A stretch of 64,000 nt of DNA from JAZDGX01 sp964482205 (GCA_964482205.1 CAYZWI010000008.1:62001-126000), one strand, 5' to 3'. Positions 39,490-49,551 are shown, counted from the stretch's first letter. Notes: generated from the letters alone by a model not told the origin. Program-made: numbers and translations.

Positions 39490-42270
39490 TCAACGGATCA
39501 GGATCGTCTTGCCTTGCAGCGTGCGTTCGGGCAGCGACAGCCGCACGAAGTACATTCCCGCCGGCGCGCTCTCTCCCTGCGCGGTCCTTCCGTCCCACTC
39601 GATCACATGCCCGCCCGATTCGCAGTCCTCATCGAGCAGCGTGTCGATGAGACGGCCGGTTGTGTCGTAGACGCGAAGTTGCGCATGCGTCGCCGAAGGC
39701 AGGAAGAACTCGACCCGCGCTCGCGACGAGGAGGGCGCGGCGAGACGCAGGCGCGGTTCCGCGCGCGCCTCGCCGGGATCGGGCGCACTCGCCCACGCTT
39801 GCTGGATCCACCCGATGATCGTCTCGACATTCGCCGCGAGGGCCGCGTGGTTCCAGCGATACGGCCGCCCGCTCAGGAAGGCGAATTGCCCGCCCTTCGG
39901 ATTGTGCGTTCCCCCTTCCGTGGGAACGCGGATGACGCCGATGCCGACATCGGGGTTGTAGTTCTGGCGCGCCTCGAAGAGCAGGCGGCTGGTCGGTTGG
40001 GTGAGCGTGCGGTTGAAGGTGATGTTGTAGCTCTGCGTTCCCGCGCGGGCCATGGTCACCAGTTGCGGATCGACCGAGATGCAGTCGTACAAGGTCTGAT
40101 CCGTTCCCGTCACCTGGATGCCCAGGTAGTCGCGCAGGCCGGCGTCGAGGAACCGGTCTCCCATGCGCGTCATCAGCAGCACATTGCCGCCCGCTTCGAG
40201 ATACGACGCGATCGAGGTGTCATACCAGCCGTTCAGGTCCCCGCTGTAGTTGTTGCCCACCCAGATGACCGCGAGGTAGTCCTCGAGCACGCTCGCCGGC
40301 ACGCGCCCGTGGCCGAGCGGTGCGGGCAGCGTGATGGGATATGGGCCGGACTTCGTGAAGTAGTCCCAGAACGAGATCTCGAGATCCCCCCAGAAGGCGC
40401 GATCGTTGTAGGCCGAGAGGAGCTCGGAGCCATACGCGTCCCAATCGCATCCGTTCACCAGCAGCACGCCCGAACGGAAGTTGGGATCGCGCACCGGGTC
40501 GAGGACGCGCTTCAAGATCCAGTTGTCGGGATCGAGCGCGACATCCGTCGCGGGAGCGGGCAGAGAGACGCGGTATTCCTGGTGAGCGGCCGCATTGTCG
40601 ATCGTGAAATCGTGCGTGCCGCCGCCCGCGAGCGTCGCCCGCATGCGGATGGGCATGTGGAAGGGCCCGGTGTTCGTCTGCGTCTGATCGATCGCGAGGA
40701 CCAGCTCATCGCCGCCCGGGCCGGTCGCGTTGTCCCACTCGAATTCGTAGACCGGGTAGTACTCGCCGTAGATCCACTGCTGGAAGAAGTCGTCGAGGTC
40801 CATGCCCGCGACGCTTTCGGCGACCGCGCAAAGGTCCTCGGTGGTCGCCGATCCGTACTCGAACGCCGCGCGCCAGGCGGGCAGGAAGGCGAAGAAGTCC
40901 TCATCCCCCATCGCTCCCCGCAGCATGTGCACCACCCAACCCGCTTTGTTGTAGGTGAGATCGGTCGAGAAGATCCGCCCCCAGTCGGAGAGGTCCGGGA
41001 CATGGATGGTTCCGGAGCCGTAGTAGCGGATGCCGTCCATGAACTGTTGGTAGGCGTCGATTCCGTACGCGTGCTCGTACCAGAGCGCTTCCGAATAGCG
41101 TGCGAAGCCCTCGTTCAGCCAGACATGCTCGAAATTCGCGCAGGTCACCATGTCGCCCCACCACTGATGCGCAAGCTCGTGGGCGATGATCGATTCGCTG
41201 AAGGCGCCCAGGCTGGTGCAGGTCTGATGCTCCATCCCGCCGCCCCAGAGGAATTCGGCGTGCCCGTACTTCTCGTCGGCAAACGGATACGGGCCGAAGA
41301 TCTCCTCGTGGGCGGCGATCATGGGAACCACCATCGCGTTCAGTTCCGCGCAGGCCTCGACATCGTCGGCGAACATGTAGAACTGCACTTCTAGAGAATC
41401 GCCTTCGCCGTCGACGCGATAGTCCGAGTACACCGTGTACGGATGGATCGCGAGCGAGACGAGGTAGGTCGCAATCGGATGGCCTTCGTGCCAGTGATAG
41501 GTGTCGAGCACCGCCTGATGTGCGACGCTCTCCAGTCTGCCGTTCGATGCGACCACGAGCCCGGCGGGAACGGTGATCGCGAGATCGACCGCGTCGGCCT
41601 TGTCGTCGGACCAATCGTCGCACGGCCACCACGAGCGCGCGCCGAAGGGCTCGCTCAAGCTCCAGATCATCGGCTCGCCGGCGTACTCGTCGAAGCCGAA
41701 GGCGTTGTAGGGAGAGGCGGGCGGCGTGCCCGCATAGGTCACTTGGATCTCGGCCGTCTCTCCTTGCAGATAGGTGCGATCGAGCGTGACGGTGAGAAGC
41801 TCGTTGGCGTGCGTGAAAGGCACCGGGCCGCCGTTCATCGTCACCCCGCTGACCGCGAGCGCATTCACGAGGTCGAGCACGATACGATTCGAGGAAGCGG
41901 CCAGCACCGTGAAGCGCGCGATCACGCTGCCGGAAACCGTCTGGGCATTCGGGTCGATGGAAAGCTCCAGGCGATAGTAGCGCGCGTCCATCGCGATCTG
42001 ATCCGGGGTCGGCTCCTGGGCCCAGCGCCCGAGGAGGTCCATCTTCTCGTGGAAGGCGATCTTTCTGGCCGCTTCCATGCTTGCCGCATCCGGCTCCCAG
42101 GGGCGCAGCGGCTCGGAAGGCGTAACTTCCTGCGCCATCGCGGCCGCACCCGAGAAGACGAGCGCGAGGGCGGCGAGGAGCGGCAGCGAACGGGCGGCCA
42201 GGCACCGCTTCCGCGTGCATGAAGTTTCTGAAGATGCGAGTCCAAGACGAAGCGGGGTTGCAAGATCCAT
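39490..42270 (-). CDS. Secreted M1-family aminopeptidase with FlgD-like C-terminal domain
   Basis: Exported zinc aminopeptidase of 926 residues; the ATG follows AAGGAG. Signal peptide to about residue 46 (AMAQ). The M1 core has the exopeptidase motif as GGGMEH (344-349; canonical GAMEN) and the zinc site HELAH (H364, E365, H368) with the third ligand E387 in NEGFA, spaced 18 residues as expected. A middle beta-rich region and then an Ig-like segment follow. The final 75 residues are a FlgD-like Ig domain (LRVYDTTGRLIDTLL, APAGMYFVRL). It cleaves N-terminal residues from peptides outside the cell. Divergent from the 2-hydroxyacid dehydrogenase gene. Confidence 0.92.
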   Translation of the reverse strand: MDLATPLRLGLASSETSCTRKRCLAARSLPLLAALALVFSGAAAMAQEVTPSEPLRPWEPDAASMEAARKIAFHEKMDLLGRWAQEPTPDQIAMDARYYRLELSIDPNAQTVSGSVIARFTVLAASSNRIVLDLVNALAVSGVTMNGGPVPFTHANELLTVTLDRTYLQGETAEIQVTYAGTPPASPYNAFGFDEYAGEPMIWSLSEPFGARSWWPCDDWSDDKADAVDLAITVPAGLVVASNGRLESVAHQAVLDTYHWHEGHPIATYLVSLAIHPYTVYSDYRVDGEGDSLEVQFYMFADDVEACAELNAMVVPMIAAHEEIFGPYPFADEKYGHAEFLWGGGMEHQTCTSLGAFSESIIAHELAHQWWGDMVTCANFEHVWLNEGFARYSEALWYEHAYGIDAYQQFMDGIRYYGSGTIHVPDLSDWGRIFSTDLTYNKAGWVVHMLRGAMGDEDFFAFLPAWRAAFEYGSATTEDLCAVAESVAGMDLDDFFQQWIYGEYYPVYEFEWDNATGPGGDELVLAIDQTQTNTGPFHMPIRMRATLAGGGTHDFTIDNAAAHQEYRVSLPAPATDVALDPDNWILKRVLDPVRDPNFRSGVLLVNGCDWDAYGSELLSAYNDRAFWGDLEISFWDYFTKSGPYPITLPAPLGHGRVPASVLEDYLAVIWVGNNYSGDLNGWYDTSIASYLEAGGNVLLMTRMGDRFLDAGLRDYLGIQVTGTDQTLYDCISVDPQLVTMARAGTQSYNITFNRTLTQPTSRLLFEARQNYNPDVGIGVIRVPTEGGTHNPKGGQFAFLSGRPYRWNHAALAANVETIIGWIQQAWASAPDPGEARAEPRLRLAAPSSSRARVEFFLPSATHAQLRVYDTTGRLIDTLLDEDCESGGHVIEWDGRTAQGESAPAGMYFVRLSLPERTLQGKTILIR

Positions 42271-42459
42271 CTTCTACTCCTTGGTCGATTGCCCGGCGGA
42301 TCCATTGCCTCGCCGCAAGAGCGGCCCGCCTGCGCGGGATGCCGAATGCCCGCTCGCGCCGGCTCCTCGGGCATCGCGGAGGGACGACGCAAGCATAGGC
42401 CGCGGCCCGGCCGGGCGCTCGAATCCGGTTCTCATCATTTTCTCACAATCGCGAGCCGG

Positions 42460-42488
42460 GAGACAATCGGGCCCACCGCCGTTACAAT
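42460..42488 (+). promoter_or_regulatory. Candidate sigma-70 promoter of the hydroxyacid dehydrogenase operon
   Basis: GAGACA (42460-42465) and TACAAT (42483-42488) are 17 bases apart, 63 bases before the start codon. Confidence 0.45.
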
Positions 42489-42550
42489 CGCCCGTTCACT
42501 CTTGAACGAGCCTCCCCGGCGACATCAAGACAAGGAGGAGACGAGGTTCC

Positions 42551-43582
42551 ATGCCGAAACGGATCTTTCTCACGCGCCCCATTCTCGAGGAAGGCCTCGC
42601 GCTCTTGCGCGAAAGCGGCGCCGAGATCGAGATCGGCCAGCCCGATCCGAACACTCCCATTGCACCGCAAGACCTTCTCGCGGGCGTGCGCAGCGCCGAT
42701 GTGCTCCTCTGCCACTTGAGCGATCGCGTCTCACGCGAGGTGCTGGAAGTGAATCCCGCGCTGCTCGGGGTGGCGACCTACGCGGTCGGCTACGACAACA
42801 TCGACATCGCCGCCGCGAGCGCGCTCGGCATCCCGGTGAGCAACACTCCCGATGTCCTCACGCATGCGACCGCGGACCTCACCTGGGCCCTCCTGCTTGC
42901 CGTCGCGCGAAAGATCCCCGAGGCGCATCGCTTCACCGCCGAAGGGCGCTTCAAGATCTGGAACCCCGTGCTCTTTCTGGGCGCCGATGTCGGCCCGGGC
43001 GGATCGGGCCGCAGCAAGACGCTCGGCGTGGTCGGCTTCGGCCGCATCGGTCGCGCGGTCGCGCGGCGCGCGATCGGATTCGAGATGGAGGTGCTCGCCC
43101 ACGGTCCGCGCTCGCGGGCGGAGATCGAGAGCACGCCAGGCGTGCGCTGGGCCTCGATGGACGAGCTCATTGCGAAGAGCGACTTCCTCACCCTGCACGC
43201 GCCGCTGACGCCCAAGACCCGCCACCTGATCGGCGAAGCCGAGTTGCGCGCGATGAAGCCGACGGCGTATCTCATCAATGTCGCGCGCGGCCCGATGATC
43301 GACGAGGAAGCGCTCATGCGCGCGCTGAAGGAAGGCTGGATCGCGGGGGCCGCGCTCGATGTGTACGAGCGCGAACCGCTGCTTGCTCCCGGCCTCGCGG
43401 ATTTGCCGAATGTCGTTCTCGCGCCGCACATCGGAAGCGCGACCCGCGAGACGCGCACGGCGATGGCGGCGATCGCGGCCAGGAACGCCCTCGCTCACCT
43501 GAACGGCGAGCGGGCGCCGCAGGCGATCGATCCCGGCGTGTACGACACGCCGGCATGGAAGGAGCGCCGCGCGCGCGCATGA
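42551..43582 (+). CDS. D-2-hydroxyacid dehydrogenase (glyoxylate/hydroxypyruvate reductase-like)
   Basis: NAD(P)H-dependent reductase of 343 residues. The Rossmann motif is GFGRIGRAV (162-170). Catalytic residues of the family are all present: R246 in NVARGP, E275 in DVYEREP and H293 in APHIGSAT. The family reduces glyoxylate or hydroxypyruvate; the next gene, a glycerate 2-kinase, overlaps by four bases (ATGA) and would phosphorylate the glycerate product. The pair thus forms a hydroxypyruvate-to-2-phosphoglycerate module that links serine or glyoxylate metabolism to glycolysis. The ATG follows AAGGAGGAGAC. Confidence 0.92.
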   Translation: MPKRIFLTRPILEEGLALLRESGAEIEIGQPDPNTPIAPQDLLAGVRSADVLLCHLSDRVSREVLEVNPALLGVATYAVGYDNIDIAAASALGIPVSNTPDVLTHATADLTWALLLAVARKIPEAHRFTAEGRFKIWNPVLFLGADVGPGGSGRSKTLGVVGFGRIGRAVARRAIGFEMEVLAHGPRSRAEIESTPGVRWASMDELIAKSDFLTLHAPLTPKTRHLIGEAELRAMKPTAYLINVARGPMIDEEALMRALKEGWIAGAALDVYEREPLLAPGLADLPNVVLAPHIGSATRETRTAMAAIAARNALAHLNGERAPQAIDPGVYDTPAWKERRARA

Positions 43583-45051
43583 AGGCGGCCGATCGCGGCA
43601 TGACCGCAGACGAAAACGAAGCGCGGCTGCGTGAGGATGCGCTCGCCTGTTTACGCGCGGGCCTCGCCGCCGCCGATGCCGGGCGTTTGACCCGGCTCGC
43701 CCTCGCGCGCAAGTGCCCGCTCTTCGCCGGCTGCACGGGCATTTCGCTGGTGGCCTTCGGCAAGGCCGCGCCGGCCATGGCGGTCACGGCCTTGCAGGAA
43801 TTGAAGGAAGCGATCACCGAAGGCGTCATCGTCGGGCCGCGCGCGCTTGCGCCCGACGCGGATTCGCCCGCACCGGCAGAGAAGATCAAAGGCGAGAGCA
43901 TTCATCTTCGCGCGGGCGATTGGGGCCTGGACGATCTCGGTTCCACCTCCGTGCGCTGGATCGCGGGCGGCCATCCGGTGCCCGACGAAGGCAGCGTGGC
44001 CGGCGCCCGCGCCATCGCGGCGCTGGCCCGATGCGTTTCGCGTCAACATGCGGAGCACGGCCGCGGCCCGGGCTTGCTCTGTCTGCTTTCGGGCGGTGGC
44101 TCCGCGATAGTCGCGCTCCCTCCCGATTCCGTCTCCCTGCCTGCGCTCGAGTGGATCACGGAACAACTGCTGCTCGCCGGCGCGGACATCGTCTCGCTGA
44201 ACATCGTCCGCAAGCATCTCGATCTCTTGAAAGGCGGGCATCTCGCCCGGCTCGCCTCCCCCGCTCCCGTGCTGGGTCTCGTGCTTTCGGATGTGATCGG
44301 AGATGCGCTCACGGACATCGCCTCCGGCCCGCTGTCACCCGACCCTTCGCGTTTCGCCGACGCGATCGAGATCCTGCAGCGCTTTCATGTCTGGGACCAC
44401 ATGCCCGGCGATGTTCAGCGGTATCTGCAAGAGGGTCGCATGGGCCGCAGGGTCGAGACGCCCAAAGCGGGCGATCCGGTTTTTGCGCGCACGCGCGTCG
44501 AGGTGATGGGAAATGCGGAGACCGCGGCTCGCGCGGCGGTCGCGGAAGCGAACCGGCGCGGCTACGAGATCGTTCCTCCCACCCTGACCATTTCGGGCGA
44601 GGCGCGCGACGCGGGCGAGCATCTCGCACAATCAGCGCGGCGCTTGCTGGCGGAATCCGCGCATCCGCGCGCGCTCGTCTGCGTCGGAGAGACGACCGTG
44701 CAGGTTCGTCCCCCGACCGGCCCCTCGCGCGGTCTCGTCCGGCCCACCGGACGGGGCGGGCGTAACCAGGAGCTCGTGCTGGCGGCCGCCATTCCGCTCG
44801 AAGGATGCGATGCGGCCGCGATCGGATCGCTCGCGACCGACGGCGTCGACGGCCCCACCGATTCCGCCGGCGCGATCGCGACGCCCTCCAGCGCGCCGCG
44901 CGCCCGCGCCCTGGGGCTCGATCCCCGCGCGCTGCTCGAGGCGCACGATTCCTACGCGTTCTTCGAAGCCTTGAACGATCATGTGAAGACGGGCCCAACC
45001 GGAACGAATGTGATGGACCTGCAGGTCGTGCTCACCCGCCCGCGCGCCTGA
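43579..45051 (+). CDS. Glycerate 2-kinase (GckA/MOFRL family)
   Basis: ATP-dependent kinase of 490 residues, type II glycerate kinase family. Family motifs in order: GKAAPAM, GGHPVPDEGS, LSGGGSA, NIVRKHLDLLKGG, LSDVIGDALTDIASGP, GGRNQELVLA and TDGVDGPTDSAGA (the MOFRL domain). The product is 2-phosphoglycerate. The chosen ATG overlaps the dehydrogenase stop (ATGA); a second ATG seven codons later is possible. An insert around residues 88-105 (Pro/Ala-rich) is longer than the usual form. A weak hairpin overlaps the stop codon. Confidence 0.93.
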   Translation: MKAADRGMTADENEARLREDALACLRAGLAAADAGRLTRLALARKCPLFAGCTGISLVAFGKAAPAMAVTALQELKEAITEGVIVGPRALAPDADSPAPAEKIKGESIHLRAGDWGLDDLGSTSVRWIAGGHPVPDEGSVAGARAIAALARCVSRQHAEHGRGPGLLCLLSGGGSAIVALPPDSVSLPALEWITEQLLLAGADIVSLNIVRKHLDLLKGGHLARLASPAPVLGLVLSDVIGDALTDIASGPLSPDPSRFADAIEILQRFHVWDHMPGDVQRYLQEGRMGRRVETPKAGDPVFARTRVEVMGNAETAARAAVAEANRRGYEIVPPTLTISGEARDAGEHLAQSARRLLAESAHPRALVCVGETTVQVRPPTGPSRGLVRPTGRGGRNQELVLAAAIPLEGCDAAAIGSLATDGVDGPTDSAGAIATPSSAPRARALGLDPRALLEAHDSYAFFEALNDHVKTGPTGTNVMDLQVVLTRPRA

Positions 45052-45388
45052 GCGGGCGCAGAGGACCGCGCTCGACTCCCACGCGCGCGCCCTCGATGGA
45101 ACGCGCCCACCCTCCCGATGCGCGGAACCCGCAGCGGGCACATGTTTCGCGCGCTTCGGTTGACCGCGTTTCGAGAGCGGGCTAGCATGCACTCACTGCT
45201 GAAGGGGCGGCCCCGGCTTCGTCGTGACCTCCGCTTTCACGAGGCGCGCGCTCGGAGGGAACGAGCGGCCCGTCATCCGGTTCGAACGGATCTTCGAGAG
45301 GATTCGCGGGGTGCACGATCCTTCCAAGCGCGGGGCAGCCGTCGCAAGTTCGGCCGGCAACGAAGAGCATGGGCAACGGAGGAGATCA
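45052..45388. other. Leader region of the D,D-carboxypeptidase gene
   Basis: No gene seen. TTGACC (45160-45165) and TAGCAT (45183-45188), spacer 17, form a good promoter about 200 bases before the start codon, leaving a long leader with no recognised structure. Confidence 0.5.
45160..45188 (+). promoter_or_regulatory. Sigma-70-type promoter of the D,D-carboxypeptidase gene
   Basis: TTGACC and TAGCAT with a 17-base spacer; the next gene starts about 200 bases downstream. Confidence 0.55.
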
Positions 45389-46552
45389 ATGGGCAGGCGC
45401 GGATGGATCGTCGGCATCTTCCTGATCGTCGTCTCGATGGGGTTCGTGAGCGCCGCTCTCGCGGGCGGAGCCGCCCGCTTCGAGATCTCTCCGGTCCGCG
45501 GGGCCTCCGCGATCCTGATCGAGCCCACAACCGGCCAAGTGCTGTACGAGCAGAATGCCGACCTGCCCCGCTCTCCGGCGAGCATTGCGAAGATCATGCT
45601 CGAGCTGATCGTGCTCGAACGCGTCCAGGAAGGCACCCTGCACCTGGACGATTCGATCCATGTGTCGGGCTGGGCGAGCAAGATCGGAGGATCGCAAGCC
45701 TATCTCGCCGAAGGCGAGGTCTTCGCCCTCGAGGACCTGATGAAGGCGATCACGATCGCTTCCGCGAATGACGCCTGCGTCGCGGTCGCCGAGTACATCG
45801 CCGGGTCTCCCGAAGGGTTCGTCGACCTGATGAACCAGAAGGCGCGCGAACTGGGCCTCGCGAACACGCGCTACAGCAATGTGCACGGACTCGACGACGA
45901 TCCCGTGGATGTGAATGTGACCACCGCGCGCGACATCGCCACGATCGCGCGCCATTTGATCACCATGCCGCATGTGCTCGAATGGTCGAGCCTGGTCGAA
46001 GCGCCCTTTCGCGACGGCACCTTCATCTTGCACAACACGAACAAGCTCCTCGGCCATTTCCCCGGCATCGACGGCTTGAAGACCGGCTACACCCGCCGCG
46101 CGGGCTTCTGCCTCTGCGCGACCGCGGAGCGCAACGGGCTGCGGTTCATCTCGGTGGTCATGGGAGCCGATTCGGAGCGCCATCGCTTTTCCGAGTCGGC
46201 GCGATTGCTCGGGGCGGGATTCGCGCAATTGCGGCGCGAGGTTCTCGCCGAGGCGGGCAAGCCCTGCGGCGCTCCGTTGCGCGTTGAGAACGGCAGCCCC
46301 CGGGAAGTGCTCGCCCAACCGGCCGCCCCGCTGTTCGTGACCATGCTGCGCGGAGAGGAGCGGCCCTCCGTGCGTCTCGTGCCGCGGTTTGCGTTGCGCG
46401 CACCGATCGCCGCGGGAGACACGGTCGGCACCTACGAAGTGGCCGCGCCCAACGGCTATGTGATCGAGATGCCCGCGGTGGCCAGCAGGCGCATCCGCAA
46501 GGCGAATATCTTCGAACGCTTCGCGGGACTGCTCAAGCCGAACAAGAACTAG
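45389..46552 (+). CDS. D-alanyl-D-alanine carboxypeptidase (PBP5/DacF-like)
   Basis: Exported serine peptidase of 387 residues that trims the last D-Ala of peptidoglycan stem peptides. Signal peptide 1-25. The penicillin-binding motifs are intact: S65-I-A-K68, S125-A-N127 and K231-T-G233. A C-terminal beta-domain follows (about 270-370) and the last 15 residues (NIFERFAGLLKPNKN) are a short basic amphipathic tail, which in PBP5-type enzymes anchors to the inner membrane. The ATG follows GGAGGAG; a 55-codon upstream extension was rejected. It stands alone. Confidence 0.95.
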   Translation: MGRRGWIVGIFLIVVSMGFVSAALAGGAARFEISPVRGASAILIEPTTGQVLYEQNADLPRSPASIAKIMLELIVLERVQEGTLHLDDSIHVSGWASKIGGSQAYLAEGEVFALEDLMKAITIASANDACVAVAEYIAGSPEGFVDLMNQKARELGLANTRYSNVHGLDDDPVDVNVTTARDIATIARHLITMPHVLEWSSLVEAPFRDGTFILHNTNKLLGHFPGIDGLKTGYTRRAGFCLCATAERNGLRFISVVMGADSERHRFSESARLLGAGFAQLRREVLAEAGKPCGAPLRVENGSPREVLAQPAAPLFVTMLRGEERPSVRLVPRFALRAPIAAGDTVGTYEVAAPNGYVIEMPAVASRRIRKANIFERFAGLLKPNKN

Positions 46553-46562
46553 CGAGGGGCCG

Positions 46563-46615
46563 CGATTCCTTCGCTTCGCGCACGGTTCTCTCGCTTCGCG
46601 CATGATTCTCTTGCG
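46563..46615. repeat. Imperfect 20-bp tandem repeat
   Basis: Two full units and part of a third, each containing TCGCTTCGCGCA or a variant, between the carboxypeptidase and AsmA-like genes. Confidence 0.6.
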
Positions 46616-46825
46616 TCCATGACATCGGCTCTTTCCCTCTGACTCCATGGGGCGGATCCCTTCGCGCCTGCCCGGATTTCATGAACGCTTGCGCATCCTG
46701 CGCGCCCGCAGGAACAAGCGCGCACAGCGCCGGTATGTCGTGCGAAGCGGATACGCCTGCGGTACCATGCGCAGGGCGCTGGATCTCGAATCCCCGATCG
46801 CAAACGCTGGTTCGAGGAGTTGCTC

Positions 46826-49516
46826 ATGACGCGCCGGTCCCGTTCCCTTCTCATCGTGTTGGGCGTGCTGGCGGTCGCGCTTCTGCTGCTGGCGCTCATC
46901 GTCCCCGCGCTCCTGCCGCAGCAGGCCTTTCGCGCGCTCGTGGTGCGCGAGTTGGAACGGCGCCTGCACCAGCCGGTCGCGGTGGAATCGGCGCGTCTGT
47001 CGATTCTTCCCGCCGGGCTCACGCTCTCGGGCATCGAGATTGCCCCCGCGCCGAACAAGCCGATTCGTCACGCGCGGCTCGAGCGCGTATCGCTGCGCGC
47101 GCGTTTGCTGCCGCTCCTTCAACGCCGTCTCGAAATCGTGGAAGTCGAGCTGGACCGGCCGCGCATCGAGATCCTGAGCGCTCCCGCGCCAGGCGCTCCG
47201 TCCGAGGCCGTCCCTGGGATGGAAGGCGAAGGACAAGCGGCGGGAGGCGCGGCCCCTCCCATGGAAATCGATGTCCGCGATGTGCGTATCCGCGATGGAA
47301 GCCTGCGCGTGCTCGCGGCCGAAGGCTCGCCTTTCCTCGAGATCGGTGGCCTCTTCGGGCACATGAGCCTGCGCGCGAGCCGCGCGGGCGCGCTCACGAT
47401 CGATGGCCGGACGAGCGCCGAAAGCTTCGCCGTTCACATGGGCGGTTCCACCCTCGGCCGGGGCCTGGCGGTGCGCCTCGATGCGCGCCTGCAGCACGAT
47501 CCCGCCGCCGATGTCTTGACCATCGAAGAAGCGAAGCTCCTGCTCGGCGAATTGCCTGCCTCTGTGACCGGGCGCGTGACCGGAATCCGCGCGAAAGCGC
47601 CGTTCGCGGAGGTGAGCGTCGAGGGCGGTCCCGCCAGAGTCTCCGACATTCAGGCGCTTCTTCCCGCCGCGTTCCTCTCCGCGGTCGATCGCGTGGAATC
47701 GGAGGGCATGCTCTCGATCGCCGGTGATGTTCGCGGCCCGCTCGGCTCGACCGCCGCACGCAATGCGCTCACATCCGCACCGAGTGCGCTGACATCGACA
47801 CCGGCCGTGCAGCCGCTCGACTTTCGCCTCGATCTCACGCTCGAGCAGGGCCGCCTGCGGCATCCCAAGCTGGCGACCCCCATCGAGGATCTCGGCTTTC
47901 ACCTGGCCGCCGATCCCGACACCCTCGAGCTGCGCGATTTCCACGCGCGCGCGGGCACGAGCCGCATCGAGGCGCGCGCGACCGCGGCGAATTATCGCGC
48001 CCGTCCGCGCCTGCGGGTCGCGGTCGATGCGGATGTCGATCTCGCCGATGTGACCGCGCTGCAGGCGACGTCCGATTCGCTCGCGCTCACCGGCCGCGCC
48101 TCGGCGCAGCTGCTGCTCACGGGAACGGGCGCCGGCGCCGCGCACTTCGCTCCCGCCGGCACTATCCGCGTGCGGAATGCGGCCGTGAAGGGCGCCGCGG
48201 TCGAGTTGCCGTGGAGCGATCTCAATGGAGAGATCGTGCTCTCCCCTTCCGTCGCGACCGTGCGATCGCTGACCGGACGCGTGGGATCGAGCGACATCGC
48301 GGTGGGCGGAGAACTGCGCGGCTATTCCGCGCTGCTCGATCCGCGCTCTCACGACGCGATCGGAGTCGCGCTCGATCTGCGCAGCAACAGCTTTCACCTC
48401 GACGAATGGCTCACTCCGGGCGGCAAGTTCGACCCGGCTCCGCTCCGGCGATTGGACGGAGCGGTGACCGTGCAGGCCGGCGAAGTGCTGCTGCAACGCC
48501 TGCGCATCGAGAATGCGCACGGACGCGTGCATCTGCGCGGTGGCCGCGTGGAGATCGAGTCATTTCAGGCGCAGGCGTTCGGGGGAACGATCGGATCGCG
48601 GGGAACGGTCGACCTGGCCGGCGATGCGCCCCGCTTCGACGCCGTCGTCGATTTGTCGGGAGTCCAGACCAAGAGCGTTCTCGAGTACTCGTCGGGCTTC
48701 AATCGTTTCGCGCAGCTCGCGCAGTTCCTGCAAGCGAACATGAACGCGAACGCGGTCATCACCGGCGAGCTCGATCCGGCGCTGCAATTGAATCCGGCCA
48801 CGCTCGTCTCCACCGGGCAGCTCGAAATCGCGGACGGCTCGCTCTCCGGACATCCGCTGCAGCTCGCCCTCTCGCAAGCCTTGCGCGCTCCGGCTCTCGC
48901 CAATGTGACGATCAACGATTGGCTGCAACCCTTCCGCATCGAAGCGGGCCGTCTGCAGATCGATGGATTGCAGATCGACGCGGGCGGCGTGCGGCTGACG
49001 GGCGAAGGCTGGCTCGCGCTCGACGGCAAGACGCAGATGAGCTTGAACGCGCGCCTGCCTGCGGAGCTTTCGGGCCAAATCCGGGGCATGGTGCCTTCCG
49101 AGCTCGCCGGGTTCCTCCTGCCCGAACAAGACGGGCGCGTGCTCGTGCCCCTCGCTGTGACGGGCGAGATGCCCAAGCCGAAGGTCACGATCGATACGGC
49201 GGCGCTGAGACAAGGGCTCGCCCATCGGGCCGAGGAGCGGCTGGCGCAGGAGCGGCAGAAGCTCGCCGATCAGGTGCGCGAGCGAAGCGGAGAGCTGCTC
49301 AAGCGCGTGCTCGACGGATCGACATCGCCAGCTCCCCGCGACACGGCGGCCTCCCCCGCCGATACGGCCGCTTCCGCGCAACCGAACGCCCCGGCGAGCG
49401 GTGAAGGCGCCCCCGTCCCCGCTCCCGCGGATTCCGCCCGTGTCGAGCGCGAGCCCTCGGAGATTCAAGAGGAGGTCGAGGGAGCGCTGCGTGATTTGCT
49501 GCGCAGAAAGCGCTGA
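46826..49516 (+). CDS. AsmA-family protein
   Basis: Periplasm-spanning AsmA-like protein of 896 residues with one N-terminal membrane helix (about 9-30). The repeats of beta-strand groups and the start QPVAVESARLSILP, ITLDG/RVSLRARLLPL-type segments match the AsmA N-terminal domain. The C-terminal 100 residues (RAEERLAQERQKLADQVRERSGELLK) form a coiled-coil-like tail, then a Ser/Ala/Pro-rich linker and an acidic helix. AsmA proteins are thought to help lipid transport and outer-membrane assembly; the window also has TamB, so two members of the superfamily are present. The ATG follows GAGGAG; an upstream TTG two codons earlier is possible. Confidence 0.85.
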   Translation: MTRRSRSLLIVLGVLAVALLLLALIVPALLPQQAFRALVVRELERRLHQPVAVESARLSILPAGLTLSGIEIAPAPNKPIRHARLERVSLRARLLPLLQRRLEIVEVELDRPRIEILSAPAPGAPSEAVPGMEGEGQAAGGAAPPMEIDVRDVRIRDGSLRVLAAEGSPFLEIGGLFGHMSLRASRAGALTIDGRTSAESFAVHMGGSTLGRGLAVRLDARLQHDPAADVLTIEEAKLLLGELPASVTGRVTGIRAKAPFAEVSVEGGPARVSDIQALLPAAFLSAVDRVESEGMLSIAGDVRGPLGSTAARNALTSAPSALTSTPAVQPLDFRLDLTLEQGRLRHPKLATPIEDLGFHLAADPDTLELRDFHARAGTSRIEARATAANYRARPRLRVAVDADVDLADVTALQATSDSLALTGRASAQLLLTGTGAGAAHFAPAGTIRVRNAAVKGAAVELPWSDLNGEIVLSPSVATVRSLTGRVGSSDIAVGGELRGYSALLDPRSHDAIGVALDLRSNSFHLDEWLTPGGKFDPAPLRRLDGAVTVQAGEVLLQRLRIENAHGRVHLRGGRVEIESFQAQAFGGTIGSRGTVDLAGDAPRFDAVVDLSGVQTKSVLEYSSGFNRFAQLAQFLQANMNANAVITGELDPALQLNPATLVSTGQLEIADGSLSGHPLQLALSQALRAPALANVTINDWLQPFRIEAGRLQIDGLQIDAGGVRLTGEGWLALDGKTQMSLNARLPAELSGQIRGMVPSELAGFLLPEQDGRVLVPLAVTGEMPKPKVTIDTAALRQGLAHRAEERLAQERQKLADQVRERSGELLKRVLDGSTSPAPRDTAASPADTAASAQPNAPASGEGAPVPAPADSARVEREPSEIQEEVEGALRDLLRRKR

Positions 49517-49551
49517 ATCCCCCAGCGCAGGCGGCTGCTCGAAGCGGCAAT

